Source: Comamonadaceae bacterium (lineage in GTDB: Bacteria > Pseudomonadota > Gammaproteobacteria > Burkholderiales > Burkholderiaceae_C). Taken from it: a stretch of 64,000 nucleotides of DNA. Numbering within the stretch: position 1 is the first letter of the stretch; each line of letters begins with the position of its first letter. The notes under the pieces are model-generated. The model did no database searches and was not told the DNA's origin. It saw only the letters and a list, made by a program, of their open reading frames with translations. Below are positions 1 to 9,275 of the stretch, piece by piece. Both the position numbers and the translations under genes were made by a program. The DNA lies in contig CANGLW010000001.1 of the NCBI GenBank assembly GCA_947454955.1, forward strand, positions 219,188 through 283,187. The letters run 5' to 3'.

Positions 1-1683
1 TCAAGCGAGCATCACATCGTCGGGACGCCCACACCCCGGCTTGATCTGGAAAAAAAGCTGTTTGGTGGTCCTGCCTTTATTCAAGACATGGTGCTGCCCG
101 ACATGCTGCACGCCAGGATCTTGCGCGCGCCCAACCGAATGGGCCGCATTGTCAGCGTGGACGAGGCCGGTTTTAGCCAACGCTTTCCGAAGGTTGCCTT
201 GTTCAGAGATGGTTCGTTCATCGGTGTCATGGCTGACCGCGAGGAAGTCGCCGCGGCCGCCGTTGCTCACCTTGAGACGCTGGTGACCTGGCATTTGCCA
301 GAAACGCTGCCCAATGGGGCCGATCTCAAAACCTTTCTCACCACCGCCCCCAGCGAGCAACGTGTGGTGGATGAGTTGGCCAAGGAAGTCACGCCGTCTT
401 CAGATGCCAAGCACTTTGAGTCTTGGTACCAAAAGCCCTACATCGCCCATGCATCGATTGGTTTGTCGTGTGCGCTTGCGCAATGGACCGCCAACAAGCT
501 GGAGGTTTGGTCACACAGCCAAGGCATCTTCAATCTGAAATCGGACATTGAAGTTTATTTGCAGCGCGAGTTGGATGATGCCCAAATGCCCGAGGTGTTG
601 GTTCACCACCTTGAAGGTGCGGGTTGCTATGGTCACAACCCCGCGGATGATGTGGCGTTTGATGCCATGCTGCTCGCACGCCAAGCCCAAGGTCGCCCCG
701 TGCGTCTGATGTGGTCGCGAACCGCTGAACTGAGCTGTGGCCCGATGGGCTCTGCGCATCTCGTGAAAATCGAGGCGGACCTGAGCCCGAATGGCGACAT
801 CCACAACTGGGTGCACACCATCTGGTCCAACGGTTACACCTCGCGCCCGGGTCGTTCTGCACCGGGTAATTTGTCGTTTGTGGCTGCGGCTGAATTGAGC
901 AACCCGTTCGACACCCCCTTGTCTTTGGACCCCCCCATGTCTGCAGGCGGTGGCGGTGACAGAAACTCGATTCCCCTCTATGACCTGCCCAACTACAAGG
1001 TGGTTTACAACCGCTTGCTGGAGATGCCGATTCGCACATCGGCAATCCGGGCACTCGGTGGCTACGCGAACGTGTGGGCGATTGAGTGCTTCATGGACGA
1101 GTTGGCGACATCGCTCAAGCAAGATCCGGTGGCGTTCAGGTTGCGGCATTTGAGTGACCCTCGGGCCATTGCGGTGGTTCACAAAGCCATTGAACAAGCC
1201 CCTTGGTGGCATGACCATTCTCAAGATGAAGAAGGTGTGGGCCGAGGCTTTGCTTATGCCCGCTACAAGAACACGGGCGCATGGTGTGCAGTGGCTGTTC
1301 GCATCTTGGCGGGCACAACGATTCGCGTCACCGATATTTCTGTGGCTGCCGATGTGGGCTTGGTCATCAACCCTGATGGCGTGAAGAGCCAGCTCGAAGG
1401 TGGCGCCGTGCAAAGCTGCAGCTGGACCTTGAAAGAAGAATTGAAGTTCAGCAACGCCGAGATCACCGCAAAAACCTGGGAGGACTACCCGATCCTTCCC
1501 TTCTCGGAAGTGCCGCACGTCACGGTCAGCCTGATCAATCAACCCAACGAGCCTTCGGTTGGCGCAGGTGAGGCCACCCAAGCGCCCACAGCCGCTGCGA
1601 TTGGCAATGCGGTTCACAACGCACTGGGGGTGAGGATCAAGCAATTGCCGATCACGATGGAACGCATCTTGGCCGCTGATTGA
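1..1683 (+). CDS. Molybdopterin-binding large subunit of a xanthine dehydrogenase/aldehyde oxidase-family hydroxylase (5' truncated)
   Basis: The frame is open from base 1, so the N-terminus lies outside the window; 560 residues remain, whereas such subunits usually exceed 700. The visible part carries the fold's hallmarks: a start resembling the aldehyde oxidase a/b hammerhead (FGGPAFIQDM), a glycine-rich GGGGDRN stretch, the cofactor-contacting IRTSAIRALGGYANVWAIE segment and the C-terminal VGAGEATQAPTAAAIGNAV motif, whose Glu is the catalytic base in this family. The family hydroxylates N-heterocycles, aldehydes or purines using Mo-cytosine dinucleotide and needs a small 2Fe-2S partner, presumably upstream of the window. 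The substrate cannot be read from the sequence. An isoquinoline 1-oxidoreductase or nicotinate-type role is possible. Two solute-binding genes and a hydrolase follow on the same strand. Confidence 0.88.
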   Translation, partial: SSEHHIVGTPTPRLDLEKKLFGGPAFIQDMVLPDMLHARILRAPNRMGRIVSVDEAGFSQRFPKVALFRDGSFIGVMADREEVAAAAVAHLETLVTWHLPETLPNGADLKTFLTTAPSEQRVVDELAKEVTPSSDAKHFESWYQKPYIAHASIGLSCALAQWTANKLEVWSHSQGIFNLKSDIEVYLQRELDDAQMPEVLVHHLEGAGCYGHNPADDVAFDAMLLARQAQGRPVRLMWSRTAELSCGPMGSAHLVKIEADLSPNGDIHNWVHTIWSNGYTSRPGRSAPGNLSFVAAAELSNPFDTPLSLDPPMSAGGGGDRNSIPLYDLPNYKVVYNRLLEMPIRTSAIRALGGYANVWAIECFMDELATSLKQDPVAFRLRHLSDPRAIAVVHKAIEQAPWWHDHSQDEEGVGRGFAYARYKNTGAWCAVAVRILAGTTIRVTDISVAADVGLVINPDGVKSQLEGGAVQSCSWTLKEELKFSNAEITAKTWEDYPILPFSEVPHVTVSLINQPNEPSVGAGEATQAPTAAAIGNAVHNALGVRIKQLPITMERILAAD

Positions 1684-1709
1684 TCGCATTGAGACAAGGA
1701 AAAATAGCC

Positions 1710-2684
1710 ATGTTCACATCAACTCGCCGACGTTCTTGGGTAGGGATGGCGCTGACCGTGCTGACGCTTTGGTGCACACACGCTGCGGCCGATTACCCAG
1801 AGAAGGCCGTGAAATTGGTGGTCCCCTTCCCTCCAGGGGGCAGCTTTGACGGCCCAGCGCGCCTACTGGCCACGCGCTTGTCTACCTTGACAGGCAAGCC
1901 CTTTGTGATCGAGACGCGCGCAGGTGTCGGCGGTGCTTTGGGTGCTGGAGAAGTTTCACGCGCTGTGCCCGACGGCTACACCATTTTGCTCAGCAACGGC
2001 GCCATGCCGGTGAGTTCTGCGCTCAGCAAGAAGCCCTTGTTCGAAGCGGTGGCAGGCTTTAGCCATGTGGCCACTTTTGGTGTGCTGCCTTTTGCCATCG
2101 TGGTCAACGGCAAAGCGCCTTTTGACAACTTGCAAGACTTCATCGCTGCTTCCAAAGCCGCGCCGGGCAAATACAACTACGCCTCTGCGGGTAACGGCTC
2201 CGCCTCTCACTTGAGCGCTGAGTTGGTCAAAGAGGCTTTCGGCATTGACTGGGTACACGTGCCCTACCGTGGCTCAGGGCCTGCCATGACGGACCTCATG
2301 GCTGGGCAAGTCACGCTGTCTGTGCCTGGGCTCAGCTCCACCGTCAGCCAGGTCAAAGCAGGTGCACTCAAAGCGTTGGCCGTCACAGGCGCTACACGCT
2401 CGCCTCAGCTGCCCAATGTTCCTACCTTGTCAGAAATCAAACCCGGGCTGGTGCTGGAGACCTGGGTGGGTATTTCTGCGCCCCCCAAAACGCCACCTCA
2501 AATCGTGGCGCGTCTGGCGTCCCTGATTGAACAGGCCATGAAAGACCCCGAACTTCAAGCACAGTTGTTCGCGCAGGGGGTGACCCCGGTTTATGAAAAA
2601 CCCAGCGAGATCACCGCCCGCATGGCCAAAGAGGTAGAGATGTTTTCAGCGCTGGGCAAGCGCACCAACATTTCCATGGACTGA
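1710..2684 (+). CDS. Tripartite tricarboxylate transporter (Bug-type) substrate-binding protein 1
   Basis: Predicted periplasmic binding protein of 324 residues. It has an N-terminal signal peptide (an Arg-rich start, a hydrophobic core, cleavage near HAAA-DYP) and the Bug/TctC signatures KLVVPFPPGGSFD near the mature N-terminus, YNYASAGNGS, and VPYRGSGPAMTDLMAGQV. The family delivers carboxylates or other small organic acids to TctAB-type permeases; orphans without a permease nearby are typical of Burkholderiales. The ATG at 1710 is chosen because it has AAGGAA at 1696-1701 and leads directly into the signal peptide; an in-frame TTG at 1680 would overlap the upstream stop and add a leader without function. 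It is the first of two tandem Bug genes after the molybdenum hydroxylase. The ligand is unknown but may be the hydroxylase substrate or product. Confidence 0.9.
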   Translation: MFTSTRRRSWVGMALTVLTLWCTHAAADYPEKAVKLVVPFPPGGSFDGPARLLATRLSTLTGKPFVIETRAGVGGALGAGEVSRAVPDGYTILLSNGAMPVSSALSKKPLFEAVAGFSHVATFGVLPFAIVVNGKAPFDNLQDFIAASKAAPGKYNYASAGNGSASHLSAELVKEAFGIDWVHVPYRGSGPAMTDLMAGQVTLSVPGLSSTVSQVKAGALKALAVTGATRSPQLPNVPTLSEIKPGLVLETWVGISAPPKTPPQIVARLASLIEQAMKDPELQAQLFAQGVTPVYEKPSEITARMAKEVEMFSALGKRTNISMD

Positions 2685-2735
2685 CGCGGTCCACCACACG
2701 AAGCCCAAGCTTAATTTCAATACCTGGAGATGTTG

Positions 2736-3689
2736 ATGCGAAATCTGGTCGCTACTTTTTTGACGGCATGCATGGGCTTAGCCATGTCCTCGGCGGGAGC
2801 GCAAGAGCTGTATCCGTCACGCGCAGTGACCGTCATCGTGCCCTTCCAGGCCGGGCACGGTGTGGATTTGATGGGCAGAGCTTTGGCTTCTGAGTTTTCA
2901 AAAATCACAGGACAAGCTTTTCCCATTGTCAACCGCGAAGGTGCTGCGGCCACGATTGGCTTTGCTGCACTTGCGGCGGCCAAGCCCGATGGCTACACCG
3001 TGGCCATCTCGCCCAACACGCCCTTGACGATTGCACCGCACGTCATCAAGAACCTCGCCTACACCCTCGATTCTTTCGTGCCTGTTTGTCAGAGCTTCGA
3101 GAACGTGATGGCTTTGTTTGTCGGCTCAGCCTCCCCCTACAAAACCTACCAGGAGTTGGCTGCCGCGGTGAAGTCGCAAGCGGGCAAATTCAGTTGGGCC
3201 TCTTCAGGTGTGGGCTCTGTGCCTCACCTGTCTGCGTCCGCCTGGTTGGCCACATCCGGGTTGGATGCTGTCCATGTGCCTTTCAGGGGTGAGCCGCAAA
3301 TCTTGCCGCAATTGATCAGCAATGAAATCACGTTTGCTGCCGCGTCCATTTCGGGCATGGCCGGCAAAGGGGTGCGCCCCTTGGCTGTGTTTGCTGAGCA
3401 GCGCCACTTCGCCTACCCCGATGTGCCCACCATGGCTGAACTCGGCCATGCGGCGGGTGTGCCTGGCTTGAACGGCATGTTTGCGCCGCGGGGCACGCCT
3501 GAGGCGGTCTTGGCCAGTTTAGAAAAAACCTGTGCCGAGGTGACCTCTTCAGAAGGCTTTCGCGCTGCTGCCTTGCGTTTGAATCAGCGCGTCTCTTTTC
3601 TGGGCCGCAAAGATTTCGACAAGCGTTTACGTGCAGACTTCGATGAGAAAGCCAAGCTCATCAAGCAACTCAACATCAAAGCAGAGTGA
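2736..3689 (+). CDS. Tripartite tricarboxylate transporter (Bug-type) substrate-binding protein 2
   Basis: A second Bug-family periplasmic protein (317 residues) directly downstream of the first and clearly divergent from it. A signal peptide (MRNLVATFLTACMGLA..., cleavage near SAGA-QEL) precedes the family core: VTVIVPFQAGHGVDLMGRA replaces the usual PFPPGG..D loop, followed by FSWASSGVGSVPHLS and VHVPFRGEPQILPQL. The changed ligand loop (QAGHG rather than PPGGG) suggests a different substrate from its neighbour. ATG 2736 is preferred over ATG 2730, six bases upstream, because GGAG at 2726-2729 is correctly spaced for 2736. No TctA or TctB gene is present in the window, so the permease must be elsewhere or the protein may act as a sensor. 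Confidence 0.88.
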   Translation: MRNLVATFLTACMGLAMSSAGAQELYPSRAVTVIVPFQAGHGVDLMGRALASEFSKITGQAFPIVNREGAAATIGFAALAAAKPDGYTVAISPNTPLTIAPHVIKNLAYTLDSFVPVCQSFENVMALFVGSASPYKTYQELAAAVKSQAGKFSWASSGVGSVPHLSASAWLATSGLDAVHVPFRGEPQILPQLISNEITFAAASISGMAGKGVRPLAVFAEQRHFAYPDVPTMAELGHAAGVPGLNGMFAPRGTPEAVLASLEKTCAEVTSSEGFRAAALRLNQRVSFLGRKDFDKRLRADFDEKAKLIKQLNIKAE

Positions 3690-3696
3690 GTGGTCT

Positions 3697-3721
3697 AACC
3701 GTGCCGCAAGCAGGCACGGTT
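3697..3721. terminator. Intergenic hairpin after the second Bug gene
   Basis: A perfect 9-bp inverted repeat, AACCGTGCC (3697-3705) and GGCACGGTT (3713-3721), with a 7-nt loop. It lies 8 bases after a stop codon and 25 bases before the hydrolase start. There is no U-tract, so it is a weak intrinsic terminator at best. It could instead be an mRNA-stabilising or attenuating hairpin within an operon. Confidence 0.4.
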
Positions 3722-3746
3722 CAACATTGACGAGAGTAAAACCCAA

Positions 3747-4595
3747 ATGCCTTTTATCCAAATTCGCGACGCCAAAATTCATTACCGTGTTTTTGGGGAC
3801 AGTGGCCCTTGGCTGACCCTCATCACCGGTGGTCGGCGCGGTTTCAACGAGTTCATTCCTTTTGCGGAAAAAATTGCTGCCAAAGGATTTCAAGTTTTGC
3901 TGCACGACCGTCGCAACACCGGCGCCTCTGATGTGATCATTGCAGGCCAAGATGGCGAAGAAGAAATTTGGGCTGACGACTTGGCCGTTTTGCTGGACGC
4001 GCTGGGCGCATCACCGGCCTTCATTGGCGGCACCTCTTCGGGTGCACGCTTGTCCATGCTGTTCAACCAACGCCACCCCGATCAAGTCAAAGGCCTGATG
4101 TTGATGCGCGTGACAGGCGGCGACTTTGCTGCAGGCCGACTGCCCAATATGTATTACGGACAATTCATTCGTGCAGCGCAAGAAGGCGGCATGAAAGCGG
4201 TTTGTGAGACCGAGCAATACCAAGAGCGGATTCAAGCCAACCCGGCCAATTTAACCCGGCTCATGGCGATGGATCCCAAGGAATACATCCGCGTGATGGA
4301 GCACTGGTTGTCCATCTTCTTGAGAGGCCCCCGCAAGCCTGTGCTGGGTATGGAAGACGATGTGATGCGCGCCATTCGCGTGCCCACCTTGGTCATTCCA
4401 GGCAACGACAAAACGCACGCCTCAGCCAATGGCATTGCAGCGGCCAACTTGATTCCGAACAGCGTGTTGTTTCAGCTGCCCATTGAAGACCAAGACGTCC
4501 CGCTGCTGCCCTTCTCTGACTGGGAACCCCACGAAGCCACACTGGCGACGGTGCTGACCGAATTCATGAACAAGGTCTTGAGCAGCCAGCACTGA
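3747..4595 (+). CDS. Alpha/beta-fold hydrolase
   Basis: Cytoplasmic alpha/beta hydrolase of 282 residues with no signal peptide. It has the strand-turn IHYRVFGDSGPWLTLITGG at the N-terminus (the oxyanion region) and a nucleophile elbow G-T-S-S-G giving Ser97. Candidate acid and base positions lie in the C-terminal third (IPGNDKTHA and the region around DWEPHEA), but a classical terminal Gly-His is not obvious. An HDRRNTGASD loop resembles that of esterases and C-C hydrolases in catabolic clusters. It follows the molybdenum hydroxylase and Bug genes on the same strand after a hairpin, which suggests a role in hydrolysing a ring-cleavage or amide intermediate. That is inference; the substrate is unknown. 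Confidence 0.82.
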   Translation: MPFIQIRDAKIHYRVFGDSGPWLTLITGGRRGFNEFIPFAEKIAAKGFQVLLHDRRNTGASDVIIAGQDGEEEIWADDLAVLLDALGASPAFIGGTSSGARLSMLFNQRHPDQVKGLMLMRVTGGDFAAGRLPNMYYGQFIRAAQEGGMKAVCETEQYQERIQANPANLTRLMAMDPKEYIRVMEHWLSIFLRGPRKPVLGMEDDVMRAIRVPTLVIPGNDKTHASANGIAAANLIPNSVLFQLPIEDQDVPLLPFSDWEPHEATLATVLTEFMNKVLSSQH

Positions 4596-4694
4596 GTTCG
4601 GGGCTTTTCTGCAGAATGTGAGCGAAGCGTACCGGCAGATAGCGGCTGGTACTGTGCCAGATAGGCCACACATAGGCTAATTGAACAGGGCCAA

Positions 4695-4732
4695 GAAAAA
4701 AGCCACCAGTCGGTTGACTGATGGCTTTTTAT
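4695..4732. terminator. Bidirectional intrinsic terminator between the hydrolase and the tRNA cluster
   Basis: An 11-position stem, AGCCACCAGTC (4701-4711) against GACTGATGGCT (4716-4726), has one C-A mismatch and a GGTT loop. It is preceded by an A-run (4695-4700) and followed by TTTTTATTTTT. It can therefore end plus-strand transcription of the hydrolase and minus-strand transcription of the tRNA operon. Confidence 0.8.
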
Positions 4733-4735
4733 TTT

Positions 4736-4812
4736 TGGCGGAGTGGACGGGACTCGAACCCGCGACCCCCGGCGTGACAGGCCGGTATTCTAACCAACTG
4801 AACTACCACTCC
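4736..4812 (-). tRNA. tRNA-Asp (GTC)
   Basis: On the minus strand a 77-nt cloverleaf begins GGAGTGGTAGTTCAG and ends with an encoded CCA. The anticodon arm CCGGC-CTGTCAC-GCCGG gives anticodon GTC, and the T-arm contains GGTTCGAGTC. It is the last of three co-oriented tRNAs, just before the bidirectional terminator. Confidence 0.97.
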
Positions 4813-4882
4813 TGGTAGATGGCTTTCGCTCTTGCGAGCCAAGTGCCAACCACTTGTGCCTGATTTGCTTTGCAGCGAATCT

Positions 4883-4958
4883 TGGCGACCCTACGGGGAT
4901 TCGAACCCCGGTACTCACCGTGAAAGGGTGATGTCCTAGGCCTCTAGACGATAGGGTC
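4883..4958 (-). tRNA. tRNA-Glu (TTC)
   Basis: A 76-nt cloverleaf on the minus strand starting GACCCTATCGTCTAG with an encoded CCA. The anticodon arm TCACC-CTTTCAC-GGTGA gives TTC, and the T-arm is GGTTCGAATC. It is the middle tRNA of the cluster and is charged by the GltX encoded immediately upstream on the same strand. Confidence 0.97.
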
Positions 4959-4982
4959 GTAACCTGGACGTTCTCGAACAAT

Positions 4983-5058
<76 letters not shown>

Positions 5059-5113
5059 ATTGGCATTGACAGTTGCCTGTCGCTGCATCGAGACATAGAT
5101 TGTATATCGAAAT

Positions 5114-6541
5114 TTATGCGGTTTGCAGGCGACCTAAAACTTTTTCTTTGGGCAAGAGGGCCAGCACCGCGTCCAGCGAGGGGGTTTGGGCCGTGCCCAT
5201 CACCAGCACCCGCACCGGCATGGCCAGTTGAGGCATTTTCAGGCCCTGCGCAGCCAACACTTCTTTGATGGCTGCGGCAATGCCTGCCTTGTCCCAGGTG
5301 CAGGCGTTCAGTTTTTCAGCCAGCAAAGCCAAGGCAGGCTTGACCGCCTCGGTCACATGCTGGGCCAACTCGTCCGCCTTGGGGCGCACATCGCCATAAA
5401 AAGCCTGCGCCCAATCGGCCAATACCACCAGGGTGTCGCAGCGGTCTTTGAACAAGCCGCAAATCGCGGGCAAGCGATCATCAGGCGAAAAACCACGCGC
5501 TACCAAGACAGGAGCAATCAAGGCAGACAGTGCCTCATCTGCCATGGCTTTGAGGTGTTGCGCGTTGACCCACTTGAGCTTGGCTTCGTCGAACTGCGCA
5601 GCGCTGCGGCCCAGGTGGTCCAGATCGAACCACTGCAAGAATTGCTCGCGGCTGAAAATCTCGTCATCACCATGGCTCCAACCCAGGCGGGCCAGGTAAT
5701 TCACCATGGCATCGGGCAAGTAGCCTTCTTCGCGGTACTGCGTGACGGCTTTGGCGCCGTTGCGCTTGCTCATTTTCTCGCCTTGCTCGTTGAGCACGGT
5801 GGGCAAGTGCGCGTACACCGGCGGCTCTTGGCCCAGGGCTTTGAAGATATTGATTTGGCGCGGCGTGTTGTTCACATGGTCGTCGCCGCGAATCACATGG
5901 GTGATGGCCATGTCGATGTCGTCCACCACCACGCAGAAGTTGTAGGTGGGTGTGCCCACCGTCTCGCCCGCAGCAGCCGGGCGGGCAATCACCAGATCGT
6001 CGAGCTCATCGTTGCTGATCTCAATGCGGCCTTTGACCTTGTCGTCCCACACCACCGAACCCGAGGTGGGGTTTTTGAAGCGCAGCACAGGTTGCACGCC
6101 TTCTGGCACGGGCGGGAGCACCTTGCCAGGCTCAGGGCGCCAGGTGCCGTCGTAACGCGGCTTTTGCTTGGCGGCCATTTGACGCTCACGCAAGGCATCG
6201 AGCTCTTGCATGCTCATGTAGCACGGGTACACATGGCCTTGGGCGATGAGCTGGCCCAGCACCTCTTTGTAGCGGTCCATGCGCTGCATTTGGTAGAAGG
6301 GGCCTTCGTCGTGGTCCAGCCCCAACCACTTCATGCCTTCAATGATCACGTCCACCGCAGCCTGGGTAGAGCGGTCTTGGTCGGTGTCTTCAATACGCAA
6401 AATGAAGTCGCCGCCCTGCGAGCGCGCAAACGCCCAGGGGTAAAGCGCTGAGCGGATATTGCCAAGATGGATGAAGCCTGTTGGCGACGGCGCAAAGCGG
6501 GTGCGTACCCGGGTGGTGGTGGTGTTCAAGTTATGTCTCAA
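5114..6541 (-). CDS. gltX: Glutamate--tRNA ligase (glutamyl-tRNA synthetase)
   Basis: Class I synthetase that charges tRNA-Glu in the cytoplasm. The Rossmann core starts [16 protein letters not shown] (the HIGH-equivalent is HLGN) and the KMSKS-equivalent is EKMSKRNG; full bacterial length is about 470 residues. No ATG precedes the core. The frame begins with TTG at 6541, overlapping the metZ stop, or with a second TTG at 6529 giving [12 protein letters not shown]; no strong ribosome site is visible, so translational coupling to metZ is likely and the exact start is uncertain. It is the last protein gene of the folC-to-gltX run and is followed by tRNA-Ala, tRNA-Glu and tRNA-Asp on the same strand. 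A related but shorter paralogue, gluQRS, lies at 36.9 kb. Confidence 0.96.
   Translation of the reverse strand: MRHNLNTTTTRVRTRFAPSPTGFIHLGNIRSALYPWAFARSQGGDFILRIEDTDQDRSTQAAVDVIIEGMKWLGLDHDEGPFYQMQRMDRYKEVLGQLIAQGHVYPCYMSMQELDALRERQMAAKQKPRYDGTWRPEPGKVLPPVPEGVQPVLRFKNPTSGSVVWDDKVKGRIEISNDELDDLVIARPAAAGETVGTPTYNFCVVVDDIDMAITHVIRGDDHVNNTPRQINIFKALGQEPPVYAHLPTVLNEQGEKMSKRNGAKAVTQYREEGYLPDAMVNYLARLGWSHGDDEIFSREQFLQWFDLDHLGRSAAQFDEAKLKWVNAQHLKAMADEALSALIAPVLVARGFSPDDRLPAICGLFKDRCDTLVVLADWAQAFYGDVRPKADELAQHVTEAVKPALALLAEKLNACTWDKAGIAAAIKEVLAAQGLKMPQLAMPVRVLVMGTAQTPSLDAVLALLPKEKVLGRLQTA
5499..5515. repeat. 17-nt GCTAY-N7-RKAGC element (weak copy) in gltX
   Basis: Reads GCTAC-CAAGACA-GGAGC on the plus strand, with the same 5-7-5 geometry as the other copies. 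The loop is nearly identical to that of the pilin-gene copy at 14340, but the second arm is GGAGC. Confidence 0.5.
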
Positions 6542-7761
6542 GCCAAGGTGTCCAGGCCACGGGCCAGGTCAACCTTCAAATCGTCAATGTGTTCCAAGCC
6601 CACGGCCACGCGAATCAAGCCCTGGCCAATGCCTGCGGCTTGTCGCTGCACTTCGGTCAAGCGTCCGTGTGAGGTGCTGGCCGGGTGGGTAATCGTGGTT
6701 TTCGTGTCGCCCAAATTCGCGGTGATCGACATGACTTGCGTGTGGTCGATCACATGAAATGCTTTTTGTCGGCTTTGCTCCGGCCCCTGGGCCTTCACAT
6801 CGAAGGACAGCACCGCACCACCCAGGCCAGACTGTTGGCGCAAGGCCAAATCGTGCTGCGGGTGCGATTTCAAACCCGGGTAGTACACGCGTGCCACTTG
6901 CGGGTGCGCTTCCAGCCAGGTGGCCAAAGCCATGGCGTTCTCGCTTTGCGCTTTCATGCGGATGCTCAAGGTCTCCAAACCTTTGAGCACCACCCACGCA
7001 TTGAAGGGCGACAAGCTCATGCCGGCACTGCGCATGACCGGCATGAACCTCTCGTCGATCAGTTGTTGGCTGCAGCAAATCGCACCGGCCACCACCCTGC
7101 CCTGGCCATCCAGGTATTTGGTGCCGGAGTGGATGATGAGGTCAGCCCCCAACTTGGCAGGCTGCTGCAAAGCCGGTGAGCAAAAGCAGTTGTCCACCGC
7201 CAACCAGGCGCCCGCTTTGTGGGCCACATCAGCCAAGGCGGCAATATCGCACACCTCGGTCAAGGGGTTGGTGGGTGTTTCAGCAAACAGCAGTTTGGTG
7301 TTGGGCTTGATGGCGGCCTGCCAGGCGGCCACATCGGTTTGCGACACAAACGTGCTCTCAACCCCGAATTTACCGAACTCACCAGCTATCAATTTAATAG
7401 TAGAGCCGAACACCGACTGTGAACACACCACATGGTCACCCGCCTTGAGCAAGCCCATGCACATCAGCAAAATGGCCGACATGCCCGAGCTGGTGCCCAT
7501 GCAAGCCTCGGTGCCTTCCAGGGCAGCCAAGCGCTGTTCCATGCTGGCCACCGTGGGGTTGGTGAAGCGGGAATAGATGTAGCCGTCTTCTTCACCGGCA
7601 AAGCGGCGCGCAGCGGTGGCCGCATCGGGCTGCACAAAACTGCTGGTGAGGTACAGCGCTTCAGAGTTCTCGCCAAACTGGCTCTTGGCCTCGGCTTCAC
7701 GCACCGCCAGGGTTTGCAGCTGCAGGCCTTCGGGTAAAGGTTTAGATGCCGCCATGCTCAT
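6538..7761 (-). CDS. metZ: O-succinylhomoserine sulfhydrylase
   Basis: PLP-dependent Cys/Met-metabolism enzyme (407 residues) making homocysteine from an O-acylhomoserine and sulfide, thus bypassing cystathionine. Landmarks are SRFTNPT (substrate/PLP region), the PLP-ring stack VFGSTIK, and the Schiff-base lysine in [11 protein letters not shown] (Lys215). The MetZ assignment, rather than MetB or MetY, rests on length and on the purF-metZ neighbourhood that is standard in beta- and gammaproteobacteria; sequence alone does not prove the acyl group. Its ATG at 7761 overlaps the purF TGA (ATGA), which implies coupling, and its stop overlaps the gltX start. A 17-nt dispersed element lies at 7385-7401. 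Confidence 0.92.
   Translation of the reverse strand: MSMAASKPLPEGLQLQTLAVREAEAKSQFGENSEALYLTSSFVQPDAATAARRFAGEEDGYIYSRFTNPTVASMEQRLAALEGTEACMGTSSGMSAILLMCMGLLKAGDHVVCSQSVFGSTIKLIAGEFGKFGVESTFVSQTDVAAWQAAIKPNTKLLFAETPTNPLTEVCDIAALADVAHKAGAWLAVDNCFCSPALQQPAKLGADLIIHSGTKYLDGQGRVVAGAICCSQQLIDERFMPVMRSAGMSLSPFNAWVVLKGLETLSIRMKAQSENAMALATWLEAHPQVARVYYPGLKSHPQHDLALRQQSGLGGAVLSFDVKAQGPEQSRQKAFHVIDHTQVMSITANLGDTKTTITHPASTSHGRLTEVQRQAAGIGQGLIRVAVGLEHIDDLKVDLARGLDTLA
7385..7401. repeat. 17-nt GCTAY-N7-RKAGC element in metZ
   Basis: GCTAT-CAATTTA-ATAGT, an AT-rich patch in a GC-rich gene. In metZ it encodes TIKLIA, using ATT, AAA, TTG and the rare codon ATA. Confidence 0.65.
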
Positions 7762-9260
7762 TCTCCAGAATGGTTGGGCAAGGCCAGACGCGAGGTGTCT
7801 TCGGCGTTCTCATCGCCCACCACGCGCGAGGCGTTCATGCGGTCAATGTCGCCCGCCAAGATGTCGCCGGTGCAGTACACGCCGTCAAAGCACGACGCAT
7901 CAAAACCATGGAGCTTGGGTTGCAAGGAGCCAATCGCTTTTTTCATGGCTTCCACGTCCTGGTAAATCAAAGCGTCTGCGCCAATGATTTCGCGCACCTC
8001 TTCTACCGTGCGGTTGTGGGCCACCAACTCAGAGGTGGTGGGCATGTCGATGCCATACACATTGGGGTAACGCACCGGGGGCGCGGCGCTGGCCATGAAG
8101 ACTTTGCGCGCACCGGCGTCGCGCGCCATTTGCACAATCTCGCGGCTGGTGGTGCCCCGCACGATCGAGTCATCCACCAGCAGCACATTGCGGCCTTTGA
8201 ATTCGCTGGCAATCACATTGAGTTTTTGGCGCACCGATTTTTTGCGCACACCTTGGCCGGGCATGATGAAGGTACGGCCCACGTAACGGTTTTTCACAAA
8301 CCCTTCGCGGTAAGGCAAGCCCAACAACTGCGCGAGCTGGGTGGCACTGGGGCGGCTGGATTCGGGGATGGGAATCACCACATCAATCTCGCTGGGCGGC
8401 ACGGTGGAGACCACGCGCTTGGCCAGGGCTTCGCCCAAATTCAAGCGGGCCTGGTACACCGAGATACCGTCCATCACCGAATCAGGGCGGGCCAGGTACA
8501 CATACTCAAAAATGCAGGGGTTGAGCGTGGGCGTGTCGGCACATTGCTGCGCACTCATCTCGCCCTGCAGGTTGATGAACACCGCCTCGCCCGGGGCCAC
8601 ATCGCGCTCCAGCACATGCGAGGTGCCTTCGAGCACCACCGATTCGCTGGCTAGCATCACGGTGTCTTTGGCGCGGCCGATGCACAGCGGGCGAATACCA
8701 TAGGGGTCACGGAAAGCCAGCACGCCGTGACCGGCGATCAAAGCAATCACCGCGTAAGAGCCGCGCACACGACGGTGCACCGCCTTGACCGCGTTGAACA
8801 CATCTTGCACTTGCAAGGTGTTGCCGCGGGTGGCGTTGTCGAGCTCGTGCGCCAACACATTGAGCAAAACTTCAGAGTCGCTCTCGGTGTTGATGTGGCG
8901 GTGGTCGGTGGTGAACAACTCGGCCTTGAGGGCCTGGGCGTTGGTGAGGTTGCCGTTGTGCACCAGCACGATGCCAAAGGGCGCGTTCACATAAAAAGGC
9001 TGCGCCTCTTCTTCGCTGAAAGCATTGCCAGCCGTGGGATAACGCACCTGGCCCAGGCCACAGTTACCGGGCAATGCGCGCATGTTGCGGGTGCGGAACA
9101 CGTCTTTGACCATGCCCTTGGCTTTGTGCATGAAGAACTTGCGTTCCTGCTGGGTGACGATGCCCGCCGCGTCTTGACCGCGGTGCTGCAAGAGCAGCAA
9201 GGCATCATAAATCAGCTGGTTCACCGGTGCGTTAGAGACAACGCCAACAATTCCACACAT
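7758..9260 (-). CDS. purF: Amidophosphoribosyltransferase
   Basis: First committed enzyme of purine synthesis: glutamine plus PRPP gives phosphoribosylamine. After Met removal the N-terminal Cys (MCGIVGVV) is the Ntn-type glutaminase nucleophile. The glutaminase domain spans roughly residues 2-235, with HVGQVRYPT-like (GLGQVRYPTAG) and NGNLTN motifs. The C-terminal phosphoribosyltransferase domain carries the PRPP loop VLLVDDSIVRGTTSRE. At 500 residues it has the usual E. coli-like length. It sits between cvpA (16 bases upstream) and metZ (ATGA overlap), as in the classical cvpA-purF arrangement. No PurR-type operator is recognisable here; transcription probably comes from further upstream. 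Confidence 0.97.
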   Translation of the reverse strand: MCGIVGVVSNAPVNQLIYDALLLLQHRGQDAAGIVTQQERKFFMHKAKGMVKDVFRTRNMRALPGNCGLGQVRYPTAGNAFSEEEAQPFYVNAPFGIVLVHNGNLTNAQALKAELFTTDHRHINTESDSEVLLNVLAHELDNATRGNTLQVQDVFNAVKAVHRRVRGSYAVIALIAGHGVLAFRDPYGIRPLCIGRAKDTVMLASESVVLEGTSHVLERDVAPGEAVFINLQGEMSAQQCADTPTLNPCIFEYVYLARPDSVMDGISVYQARLNLGEALAKRVVSTVPPSEIDVVIPIPESSRPSATQLAQLLGLPYREGFVKNRYVGRTFIMPGQGVRKKSVRQKLNVIASEFKGRNVLLVDDSIVRGTTSREIVQMARDAGARKVFMASAAPPVRYPNVYGIDMPTTSELVAHNRTVEEVREIIGADALIYQDVEAMKKAIGSLQPKLHGFDASCFDGVYCTGDILAGDIDRMNASRVVGDENAEDTSRLALPNHSGE

Positions 9261-9275
9261 CGTTCAGTTCCAATC

